DNA of 64,000 bases from positions 124,001 through 188,000 of the forward strand of contig JAXGRA010000002.1 of assembly GCA_040766135.1 (NCBI GenBank), given 5' to 3'. Position 1 is the stretch's first letter. Each line of letters opens with the position of its first letter. The notes beneath the pieces are model-generated. The model made no database searches. It saw only the letters and a list, made by a program, of their open reading frames with translations, and was not told the DNA's origin. Both the position numbers and the translations under genes were made by a program. Source of the stretch: JAGVSV01 sp040766135. Its GTDB lineage: Bacteria > Bacillota > Clostridia > Christensenellales > Aristaeellaceae. Positions 16,677 to 23,904 of this stretch are shown here, in pieces.

Positions 16677-17660
16677 CTAGCCGTGGCGGGCCGCCAGCAG
16701 GGCTATCAATGCAAGCACTGATAACGCGAAGGTAACCAGCCCATACATAACAACAATTTGATTCTCATTCATTCCGCCCAACTCGAAATGGTGATGGATG
16801 GGCGACATACGGAAGATGCGCTTGCCATGCGTCAGTTTAAAATAGATGCGCTGCATAATGACCGATACCGATGACATAATCATTGTAAAGCCAATCAGCA
16901 CCATGAACAGCTGCAGTCCCATCAGCATGGAAGCCCCCACCATGGCCCCGCCGATGAACATGGAGCCGGTATCGCCCATAAATATCTTGGCCGGATGGCG
17001 GTTGAACACAAAAAAGCCAGCACACGCGCCCACCAGCGCAAACATGACATCCCGCACCGCCGAATCTCCAATGACCGGGGTGAGCATCATGGCGGCAATG
17101 CCCAGCGCAGCGCCGCCCACCATGGTGACGGTGGACAGCAGACCATCCACACCGTCCTGCAGGTTGGCGCTGTTGGTCATGAAGATTACATACAAAACCA
17201 TGATCGGCACATAAAAGACGCCCAAATCCCACATGGCTGCTGTAAACGGCAAGCGGATGGACGTACCCACCGCCTTCGCGCAGTACAGCGAGAAGGCAAT
17301 GCCCACAATCACCTGGCCAATGATCTTTTGCCGGGGGGTCAATCCATCATGGGTTTTCCTCATATCCTTGGTGTAGTCATCCAGAAATCCCACTGTCAGC
17401 GTGCCCAGCGACATCAGCAGCAGCGGCAGCAAGTATTGCGTTGTGCCCTGCCACAGCGCAGTTGCGGTAGAGGACACCACTGTGGCCAAAGCAATGGCCA
17501 GCCCGCCCATGTTGGGAATGCCCTGTTTTTTCCTGTGCTGCTCCGGGCCCAGTTCATAGATGGTCTGCCCCATCTTCATTTTTCGGAGCAGAGGAATAAG
17601 CTGCGGCATCAACAGCAGCATCACGCCAAAGGCTACCAGCACTGCCACGGTTTCACGCAT
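16677..17660 (-). CDS. mraY: Phospho-N-acetylmuramoyl-pentapeptide-transferase
   Basis: A 327-residue polytopic enzyme with about ten membrane helices that makes lipid I from UDP-MurNAc-pentapeptide and undecaprenyl phosphate. The signature loops are present: KKQGIPNMGG, FLDDYTKD (the DD motif), NLQDGVDGL and the HHHFELGG cytoplasmic motif. The start at 17660 (MRETVAV) fits the family and has GGAGAGG before it; it overlaps murE by eight bases. The substrate-providing murF, normally between murE and mraY, is missing here. Confidence 0.96.
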   Translation of the reverse strand: MRETVAVLVAFGVMLLLMPQLIPLLRKMKMGQTIYELGPEQHRKKQGIPNMGGLAIALATVVSSTATALWQGTTQYLLPLLLMSLGTLTVGFLDDYTKDMRKTHDGLTPRQKIIGQVIVGIAFSLYCAKAVGTSIRLPFTAAMWDLGVFYVPIMVLYVIFMTNSANLQDGVDGLLSTVTMVGGAALGIAAMMLTPVIGDSAVRDVMFALVGACAGFFVFNRHPAKIFMGDTGSMFIGGAMVGASMLMGLQLFMVLIGFTMIMSSVSVIMQRIYFKLTHGKRIFRMSPIHHHFELGGMNENQIVVMYGLVTFALSVLALIALLAARHG

Positions 17661-19137
17661 TGTTTTTCCTCTCCTCCGCAATGGCGCTGAGCAAATCATG
17701 CACAATCAGCTTTTCATCAAACGGGCGCTTGGTGCCACGTATTTCCTGATATGTTTCATGGCCTTTTCCAGCTAAAATGACCACGTCCCCATCCTCTGCC
17801 TGTTCCAGCGCATGGCGGATGGCCTCGCGTCGGTTTTCGATTTTTACATAGGCTGCGCCGGTGGGTTGGATCCCTGCCTCGATGGCGCTCAGAATCTCCA
17901 TCGGATCCTCACTGCGCGGGTTATCGCTGGTCAGCACAGAATAATCAGCCAAACGCCCGGCAATTTCGCCCATCATGGGGCGTTTGCCATGGTCGCGGTC
18001 GCCGCCGCAGCCAAACACTACAATAATTCGGTTGCGCACAAATCCGCGCACCGTTTCCAAAATGTTGCTCAGTGCGCTGGGGGTATGCGAATAGTCCAGC
18101 ACCACCTTAAATGGCGTGTTGGTCTCCAGCACCTCCGCACGGCCAGGCACAGCACGCACCGATTCCAGCGCACGACAAATATCGGGGGGTGTTACGCCCA
18201 TAATAAGGCCGATCGCCACCGCAGCCAGCGCGTTATATACGCTGAACATGCCCATCATGCGCAGGTGTACAGGATAAACCTGCTCGTTCCACAAAACGAG
18301 GTTGAAGTTCACACCGCCCTCGTTCATCTCGATATCGCGGGCAAATATGTCGGATTTTTGCCAGATGCCAAAGGTGCTGTAGGGGATATTCAGCCGTTCA
18401 ATCAGTGTGCCAGCGCGGTCATCATCCAGATTGATGGCAGCATTGTGCGTGTGTTCCTCCGTAAAAAATTGGCATTTGGCCGCAAAATAAGCTTCCATGG
18501 TGCCAAAAAAATCCAGATGATCCTGCGACAGGTTGGTGAAGCAGGACGCCTCGAACACAATACCTTCCAGCCTGTGCATGGCAATGGCATGCGCAGATAC
18601 CTCCATGCAAACGGCTTGCACATTGGCATCCACCATTGCGCGCAGCGTTTGCTGCAACTCAATGGGGTCGGGCGTGGTCAGCGTGTTTTTCATCCACTTA
18701 TCGCCAATCATGCTGCCTGTGGTGCCAATCAAGCCGCAGGCAATGCCAGCCGTCTCTAAAATAGCTTTTACATAGTAGCTAACCGTTGTTTTCCCCTTGG
18801 TGCCTGTGATGCCCACCATGCGCAAGCTGCGCGCAGGATGGCCATAGAACGCCGCCGCAATTAAGGCCATGGCAGCGCGGTCATTATCGACCAAAATATA
18901 AGGCACCGACAGGCCGGATATTTCCCGCGTAATAACTACAGCAGTCGCCCCATTTTGAATAGCCTGCGGAATAAAGTCATGCGCATCACTCCTGATGCCT
19001 GAAATGCAGAAAAACAGGCTGTTTTCAGCCCGTATCCTGCTGTCCTGCATAAGTGACGAGATCTCACAATCTCCATGCACAGACTGCGTATATGGCGCAG
19101 CTTGTTGCGCCAGGTAACTCAGTTTCACGTGGTTCAC
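17653..19137 (-). CDS. murE: UDP-N-acetylmuramoyl-tripeptide synthetase (meso-DAP type)
   Basis: A 494-residue Mur ligase. The ATP-binding loop GTKGKTTVSYY (about residues 111-121) and the FTNLSQDHLDFF segment are clear. The sequence TSDNPRSEDP contains DNPR, the signature of enzymes that add meso-diaminopimelate rather than lysine, so the wall is inferred to be of the mDAP type. It follows ftsL by 17 bases with no penicillin-binding protein gene between them, unlike most clusters. Confidence 0.95.
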   Translation of the reverse strand: MNHVKLSYLAQQAAPYTQSVHGDCEISSLMQDSRIRAENSLFFCISGIRSDAHDFIPQAIQNGATAVVITREISGLSVPYILVDNDRAAMALIAAAFYGHPARSLRMVGITGTKGKTTVSYYVKAILETAGIACGLIGTTGSMIGDKWMKNTLTTPDPIELQQTLRAMVDANVQAVCMEVSAHAIAMHRLEGIVFEASCFTNLSQDHLDFFGTMEAYFAAKCQFFTEEHTHNAAINLDDDRAGTLIERLNIPYSTFGIWQKSDIFARDIEMNEGGVNFNLVLWNEQVYPVHLRMMGMFSVYNALAAVAIGLIMGVTPPDICRALESVRAVPGRAEVLETNTPFKVVLDYSHTPSALSNILETVRGFVRNRIIVVFGCGGDRDHGKRPMMGEIAGRLADYSVLTSDNPRSEDPMEILSAIEAGIQPTGAAYVKIENRREAIRHALEQAEDGDVVILAGKGHETYQEIRGTKRPFDEKLIVHDLLSAIAEERKNNA

Positions 19138-19154
19138 CTCATATTAGGCAATGT

Positions 19155-19652
19155 TTAACGCAGATTGTTTGCAGCGGTCACCTTTCCCTGAACAGGCGTT
19201 GTACGCGTTGCCGGAGCTATCACCTGAATGGTCTGACTGTCTACAGCCTTCTGCATGCCTAGCTCCTTAGCAGCATAATAACAGATTTTGCCCGGATCGC
19301 AAGCTGCTGCAATGTCCTCTTCCAGTTCTATACGCTGCTGAGTCAGGCTATAAAAGCGGTTTTGCAGCAATTCCAGTTCCATCTGATAGGCACGCTCGCG
19401 CGCCCGGCCCTGGATAGAAAACCCAAACAGGATAGCAACCGTTAGTATCAACAGCATGCCCGCCCACAAAACAGGGATACCGCCCTTACGCACCTCATCC
19501 TGTGCAGCGCGATAGCGCACGCGGCCATCCATCTCAGCTTCGCCCGCGGGCAAATCTACGTTGCTAGCCACTGCGATATGTGAAAAACCTTCCAGCTGTT
19601 TGCCCGCTGAGGAATATGCGCGTTTATCAGCTCGATTCATGTACGTTGTCAT
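19155..19652 (-). CDS. ftsL: FtsL-like septum formation protein
   Basis: A 165-residue bitopic protein: about 65 cytoplasmic residues, one membrane helix (about 66-85, WAGMLLILTVAILFGFSI) and an extracytoplasmic coiled coil (about 90-125, rich in Leu, Gln and Glu) ending in an LGMQKAVDSQ segment that resembles FtsL/DivIC proteins. Sequence similarity is weak in this family, so the call rests on topology and the place between mraZ and murE. Start at 19652 has AAAGGAG. Confidence 0.75.
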   Translation of the reverse strand: MTTYMNRADKRAYSSAGKQLEGFSHIAVASNVDLPAGEAEMDGRVRYRAAQDEVRKGGIPVLWAGMLLILTVAILFGFSIQGRARERAYQMELELLQNRFYSLTQQRIELEEDIAAACDPGKICYYAAKELGMQKAVDSQTIQVIAPATRTTPVQGKVTAANNLR

Positions 19653-19678
19653 GAGATGCTCCTTTCTTTAAAGCTCAG

Positions 19679-20227
19679 TCAATGGCCACTGTCACGGACG
19701 CTGTTCTGAATGGCGCTGATGGCCTCCAGCAAATTGGGATGTTCGCGCCGGAATTTCTCATTTTCCTGTGCGGCCTGGTCGCTGGGCAGCACCCGAATAT
19801 AGTTGTTGGAACCGGATATCTGTACACCCTGTGTGTCCTTCAAATACAAATCACGCAACACGGCCGGCAACAAAATCCGGCCTTGCATATCAAACGTGCA
19901 GTTGTCAAAGGAATACATGGAAAACTGTTCCAAGAACACTTCGGCCCGTACGTCCTTTTCAGCCAGTTCTGTCAGCATGTCCAGCCGTTTTTGCCACACA
20001 CTGCGCGGGAAAATTGCGATGGCCGTTTGGGCATAGTTGACGCCCACCACGATGTCGTTGCCCAGCTTCTCCCGGAAGTTCTGCGGCACAATCATGCGTC
20101 CCTTGGTGTCGATGCTGTGGTTGAAGGTGCCGAAAAAGCCATAGCGCTGCTCAGATGCCGTTGTGGCATGCTGCAACGTTTCGGCCGACGCCGAGGCTGG
20201 AACCGAAGTTTCCCGATCGTTCGGCAT
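19679..20227 (-). CDS. mraZ: Transcriptional regulator MraZ
   Basis: A 182-residue protein with two AbrB-like MraZ domains; the diagnostic segments are FNHSIDTKGRMIVPQNFRE and FDMQGRILLP. MraZ represses its own division cluster in several bacteria. The protein is about 30 residues longer than usual at the N-terminus (Ser/Ala/Thr-rich, low complexity) and somewhat longer at the C-terminus. The ATG at 20227 is preferred over a GTG seven codons upstream because GGTGGGGG lies at the right distance. It heads the cluster. Confidence 0.9.
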   Translation of the reverse strand: MPNDRETSVPASASAETLQHATTASEQRYGFFGTFNHSIDTKGRMIVPQNFREKLGNDIVVGVNYAQTAIAIFPRSVWQKRLDMLTELAEKDVRAEVFLEQFSMYSFDNCTFDMQGRILLPAVLRDLYLKDTQGVQISGSNNYIRVLPSDQAAQENEKFRREHPNLLEAISAIQNSVRDSGH

Positions 20228-20279
20228 GTTACCCCCACCAAATTTCACTTTCTAGGATTAATCGCCATCTAGCCTCCAT

Positions 20280-20309
20280 AATTTAACACTTGGCGCACGA
20301 AATGGTCAA
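20280..20309 (-). promoter_or_regulatory. Promoter of the mraZ cluster
   Basis: TTGACC (20304-20309) and TAAATT (20280-20285), 18 bases apart, on the minus strand, about 50 bases before the mraZ start. Confidence 0.65.
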
Positions 20310-20384
20310 TGTAATTACCACCTGCACATATGGCAGAAGACCGGCTTTGGGGCTTTTTCCATATGCTTTGGCATACCCTAAGGG

Positions 20385-20451
20385 GAAAACTCGTTCCCTT
20401 GTCCGGTCAAGTATACGAACAACACTTCTTTCTATTCGCAAACACTCGTTC
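20385..20451 (-). promoter_or_regulatory. Paired GAACGAGT-type motifs (LexA-like) upstream of mraZ
   Basis: Minus-strand GAACGAGTGTTT (20440-20451) and GAACGAGTTTTC (20385-20396) are two similar elements 55 bases apart. The first fits GAAC-N4-GTTY, the core of the Gram-positive SOS box; the second has one mismatch. A regulator is not proven. Confidence 0.3.
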
Positions 20452-20637
20452 TTGCTATGTGCATTTCCTCTAGTTGCCGAACACTTTTATATGTTTTCCG
20501 TAGAACTTTTTGTAAATTTCTCATGCCATTTCTTTGGGAAAGGCGAACATAGGATGAGAAACGATGCATTGCACCGATAATATGTCCTTTGGGACACCAC
20601 AATAAGGAAAGATTTGCCACATCCTGTAAAGTCGCAT

Positions 20638-20663
20638 AAAAAAAGAGCGCTTAAGCGCCCTTT
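20638..20663 (-). terminator. Intrinsic terminator after the phosphoesterase gene
   Basis: On the minus strand a 9-bp stem (AAAGGGCGC with GCGCTCTTT, one G-U pair), TTAA loop, then a run of seven T. Confidence 0.85.
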
Positions 20664-20690
20664 ATAAAACAAAGTGGGAATTTGGGGTGG

Positions 20691-21410
20691 TTACGTCCCT
20701 TTTACATCTGGTAATTGATACAGCGTGAAACCCAAACCATCGCAGGATACCGGATGATACCGCACTCCTCCCATCTCTCCACGGTAGGCATAGGCTGCCG
20801 CTGTTCCGTGCAGGTGCCCATATACCACATCACTAACCCCATACTGTGTAAACAACTCCGTAAACTCGCTGGGCGATCCATCCATCTGCATCGGCGGGTA
20901 GTGAATAAGCGCCACCAGCGGGGCATCGGGGGTTATCCTGCGCGCATGCGCCAGCGAAAGCTGCAGCCGCGTTTGTTCCCGGGCAAATATCTTGACATCC
21001 TCGCCCGTTGCATTTTCATCCGGAATGGTCCAGCCACGGGTACCGGCAAAAACAATGCCGTCCAGCATGACGGCATCATTCTGTATAGCCTGCATGTCCG
21101 GTGGCAGCCAAGCGCGTAACCGAGATATGCTGCCCCACCAGTAATCATGATTGCCTCGTATCAGTATCTTGCGGCCAGGCAGTGCAGCAATGGCCAGCAG
21201 ATCAGGCTGCGCCTCCTCAAACTTCATGGCCCAGCTGATATCGCCAGGGATCAACACAATATCGTCCGCTGCAACCCGTTGCTGCCAATCACTGGTAATG
21301 GCTTCAAAGTGCCCTTCCCAATGCGCACCAAACACATCCATCGATTTGTCATCGCCGCCGGGCAGATGCAGGTCACCAATAGCAAAGATGGAGCAATCAG
21401 TTCTCTTCAT
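20691..21410 (-). CDS. Calcineurin-like metallophosphoesterase
   Basis: A 239-residue protein with the full set of metal-binding motifs: IFAIGDLHLPG, LIPGDISWA, RGNHDYWW, ALIHYPP and VYGHLHG. This matches the cytosolic phosphohydrolase group COG1768 common in clostridia; the substrate is unknown. The start at 21410 places it overlapping the upstream zinc-ribbon gene by 14 bases, so the two are probably co-expressed. The ribosome binding site inside the upstream gene is weak, and an upstream in-frame start cannot be excluded. Confidence 0.85.
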   Translation of the reverse strand: MKRTDCSIFAIGDLHLPGGDDKSMDVFGAHWEGHFEAITSDWQQRVAADDIVLIPGDISWAMKFEEAQPDLLAIAALPGRKILIRGNHDYWWGSISRLRAWLPPDMQAIQNDAVMLDGIVFAGTRGWTIPDENATGEDVKIFAREQTRLQLSLAHARRITPDAPLVALIHYPPMQMDGSPSEFTELFTQYGVSDVVYGHLHGTAAAYAYRGEMGGVRYHPVSCDGLGFTLYQLPDVKGT

Positions 21411-21768
21411 CTTCGTCCAGATCGTCTTCGTCTTCCTGTTCTTCCATTTCTTCCAGGGAAAACTCTTTGCCCAGCTGGCCATATTCCTCGTCTTGAGGCT
21501 CCTGCTCTATTTCATCCAGTTCAACAGCATCTTCGCTATCATCCGCATCCTCTGCATCCACAGCGGACACAGCCTGCTCATTAAATTCCTTCAGGCAGAA
21601 CAAGCACATATCTTTGCCAGGCAACGCCGGCGCTTCGTTGCAGATGGTGCACATTTCAGGCTCCTCAACAGTTTCACGCCTGCTGGATTCTCGTATGCAT
21701 ACCTTGCACAGTTTTTCTGTGCTATCCATATAGTTCAGTTCGCAACGCGGGCACTTGACCAATCCCAT
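21397..21768 (-). CDS. Zinc-ribbon protein with acidic tail
   Basis: A 123-residue protein with three Cys pairs, CPRC (residues 6-9), CKVC (about 21-24) and a later CTIC...CLFC set, so one or two zinc ribbons are likely. The last 60 residues are almost entirely Glu and Asp. Similar short proteins starting GLVKCPRCELNY occur in clostridia, but I know of no function. The start at 21768 has GGGGG at a suitable distance. Its promoter at 21820-21848 makes it the first gene of a pair with the phosphoesterase. Confidence 0.7.
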   Translation of the reverse strand: MGLVKCPRCELNYMDSTEKLCKVCIRESSRRETVEEPEMCTICNEAPALPGKDMCLFCLKEFNEQAVSAVDAEDADDSEDAVELDEIEQEPQDEEYGQLGKEFSLEEMEEQEDEDDLDEDEEN

Positions 21769-21819
21769 GACATGACCCCCAGTGTTCCTCGTGTAGTAAA
21801 TGCTCCTTAGAGCGCATGG

Positions 21820-21848
21820 AGTATACAATGCACCTCCAAGGTTGGCAA
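21820..21848 (-). promoter_or_regulatory. Promoter of the zinc-ribbon/phosphoesterase pair
   Basis: TTGCCA (21843-21848) and TATACT (21820-21825) spaced by 17 bases on the minus strand. Confidence 0.7.
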
Positions 21849-21851
21849 GTA

Positions 21852-23093
21852 TTATCTTTGCGTAACATTCACATAAACCCGTTTTTTCTTGCGCCGCCCA
21901 CGCTTGCCCTGTTTGTTTTGATAAACAGGCATCAAATAGCTGGACATCGCCGTGGTACGGTTGTTGGTCACATTCAGCACCAAAGAAACGCCCGCTACAC
22001 TGGTCATCAGGTTGGATCCGCCATAGCTGATAAAGGGCAGCGGTATGCCCGTAATGGGCATCAACCCCACTGTCATTGCAACATTTTGGAAAACGTGTAC
22101 AAAAAACATGCCCATCACGCCCGCAATCACCAGGCGGCCAAACTTATCCTGGGTGAAACGCGCCAAATACAGCATGCGCAGCAGCAGCGACACGAACAAC
22201 AAAATCACCACCACACACCCGACAAACCCCCACGCCTCCCCTAAGGTAGCAAAGATAAAGTCCGTCCAGTCCTCGGGCACGAAGTTCAACTGGCTCAGCG
22301 AGCCGGGGATGAACATACCAATGCCGGTCAGTCCGCCGGAACCAATGGCCTGCTGAGAATTGAGGATCTGGTAGCCTGCGCTTTTCACATAGGCCTGTGG
22401 GTTCAAGAACGACAGCAGCCTCAGCAGCCGGTAATCCTGCGTGTCGCTCATTAAGCCATACAAAAACAAGGCCGCTACCGCTGCCGCAGCCAGACCAAAC
22501 AACAGGGCCAGCCACCGCCAATCGGTGCCGGCAAAAACCAGCATGATGTACAATATGCCCAGCATAACCACCACGTTGCCTGTTTCCCCTTGAAGAAATG
22601 TCAACCCCAGCGGAACAGCCGACAATCCAAATATCTTTACAACACTTTTAATACTGCTTAACGGCTTTTCGTCACCGCTCATCAGTTTGGCCATGAGCAA
22701 TATCAGCGTCAATTTGGCAAATTCACTGGGCTGCAGCATGCGCCCCAGCGTCAGTTGGAACCAGCCCGATACATTGCGGATGCCCTTGGTAGACAGCACA
22801 AAGAGCAGCATGACGGACGTTACCATAAAAAACGGCACAGAGTAGGCGCTTAAATACTCATATGGAAACGTTGTGACCACCCATACCACGATAATCGACG
22901 CCACAAAAAAGATGGCCTGCCAGGAACCGGTGTTTGAGTTCATAATCCGGGTTAGCAGCGGCACATCCAGGCTGACATCCGGGTCAAAGGTGGCCACCGC
23001 CACCATAACCACGCCAATAACGATCAGCACATACATGTTGATCAGCAGGTAAAAGTCAAAGTGTTTTCTGCTTCGCCGGTCGGCGGAGGTCAT
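21852..23093 (-). CDS. rodA: Rod shape-determining protein RodA (SEDS glycosyltransferase)
   Basis: A 413-residue polytopic SEDS protein with about ten membrane helices, polymerising lipid II with a partner class B PBP. Conserved PSEFAKL, EDWTDFIFATLGEAWG and the late PLPFISYGGSN loop are present. Assignment to RodA rather than FtsW rests on the company of mreBCD and PBP2. Its start shares one base with the minD stop (TGATG). The C-terminus is strongly basic (KRGRRKKKR). It is the last gene of the elongation operon. Confidence 0.92.
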   Translation of the reverse strand: MTSADRRSRKHFDFYLLINMYVLIVIGVVMVAVATFDPDVSLDVPLLTRIMNSNTGSWQAIFFVASIIVVWVVTTFPYEYLSAYSVPFFMVTSVMLLFVLSTKGIRNVSGWFQLTLGRMLQPSEFAKLTLILLMAKLMSGDEKPLSSIKSVVKIFGLSAVPLGLTFLQGETGNVVVMLGILYIMLVFAGTDWRWLALLFGLAAAAVAALFLYGLMSDTQDYRLLRLLSFLNPQAYVKSAGYQILNSQQAIGSGGLTGIGMFIPGSLSQLNFVPEDWTDFIFATLGEAWGFVGCVVVILLFVSLLLRMLYLARFTQDKFGRLVIAGVMGMFFVHVFQNVAMTVGLMPITGIPLPFISYGGSNLMTSVAGVSLVLNVTNNRTTAMSSYLMPVYQNKQGKRGRRKKKRVYVNVTQR

Positions 23094-23890
23094 CAACGGG
23101 GCCGCCCCCCCTTCAAGCGGTACCACAGCGCAGCCAGCGCGCTGCGTGAATAGGCGCGGAGGGGCACTTCCTCGCCCTGCATGCGGCGTGCAGCCGAGCG
23201 CAGCGCCGAGGCCACTTCATCCGAACCGCATTCCGCCATGGTCTGTCCCTGTAGCATAGCCGGATAGACGCGGGAGCTGTCTGGAATAGCCCCCAGCAAC
23301 GGCAAATCCAGCCGCGCAGAGATCTCCTGCGGCGCTTCCAGCGTGCCCGTTGCGATAAGCCCAGGACTTACCCGGTTAAGCATCAAAAACGGCGTACGAT
23401 TGGTCTGCGTGCGCAGCAACGCTGCTGTTTTTTCGGCATCGCGCAAGGACACCTCATCGGCTGTTGCAACCACGATAATCTCATCCACCACCGCTGCAAA
23501 ACATTTCAGGTTGCGGCCAATGCCCGCACTGCCGTCTACAATGATTACGTCAAAGCGCGTGCGCAGCTGTGCCATCAGTTCGGCCAGCTCAGGCTTGTCA
23601 AAGTCCTTGGGTTTGGCAGACTGCCCGGCCGAAAGCAAGGACAGCAACGGGTATTGGGGATGCCGCACCAGCGCCTCCTCCAATGTACAGGCATGCGACA
23701 GACAGTCGTGCAATTCGTACAGCACATTGTCCTGCATGCCCAGCATCAGATCCAGGCTGCGCAAACCCACATCGGCATCCAACAGCAACACATGCTGTTG
23801 CCGTTTGGCCAGCGATACGGCCAAACCTGCTGCAATGCTAGATTTTCCTACGCCTCCCTTGCCGGAAGCCAACAACCACGCTTTGCTCAT
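23093..23890 (-). CDS. minD: Septum site-determining ATPase MinD
   Basis: A 265-residue ParA/MinD-type ATPase. It has the deviant Walker A ASGKGGVGKSS, a VLLLDADVGLRSLD switch and an IIVDGSAGIG Walker B. The C-terminal segment ALAALWYRLKGG could be the short amphipathic membrane-targeting helix of MinD. In clostridia minC and minE normally flank minD in the mre operon; neither is here: PBP2 ends 14 bases before and rodA overlaps after. A different role, such as positioning another protein, remains possible. Confidence 0.85.
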   Translation of the reverse strand: MSKAWLLASGKGGVGKSSIAAGLAVSLAKRQQHVLLLDADVGLRSLDLMLGMQDNVLYELHDCLSHACTLEEALVRHPQYPLLSLLSAGQSAKPKDFDKPELAELMAQLRTRFDVIIVDGSAGIGRNLKCFAAVVDEIIVVATADEVSLRDAEKTAALLRTQTNRTPFLMLNRVSPGLIATGTLEAPQEISARLDLPLLGAIPDSSRVYPAMLQGQTMAECGSDEVASALRSAARRMQGEEVPLRAYSRSALAALWYRLKGGRPR

Positions 23891-23904
23891 ATATCCTTCC
23901 TGTC

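Larger units (their letters stand above)
20249..20690. other. 442-base intergenic region upstream of mraZ
   Basis: A-T-rich stretch without a convincing gene. It holds the terminator of the phosphoesterase gene on its right, the mraZ promoter on its left and, between them, several copies of AGTGTT and two GAACGAGT elements on the minus strand. Open frames of about 60 codons here have poor starts and no recognisable family. Confidence 0.6.

Noticed and set aside
20432..20672. Two about 60-codon minus-strand frames between the phosphoesterase gene and mraZ
   Set aside because: GTG or poorly placed starts, weak ribosome binding sites, no recognisable family, and they overlap the regulatory repeats.
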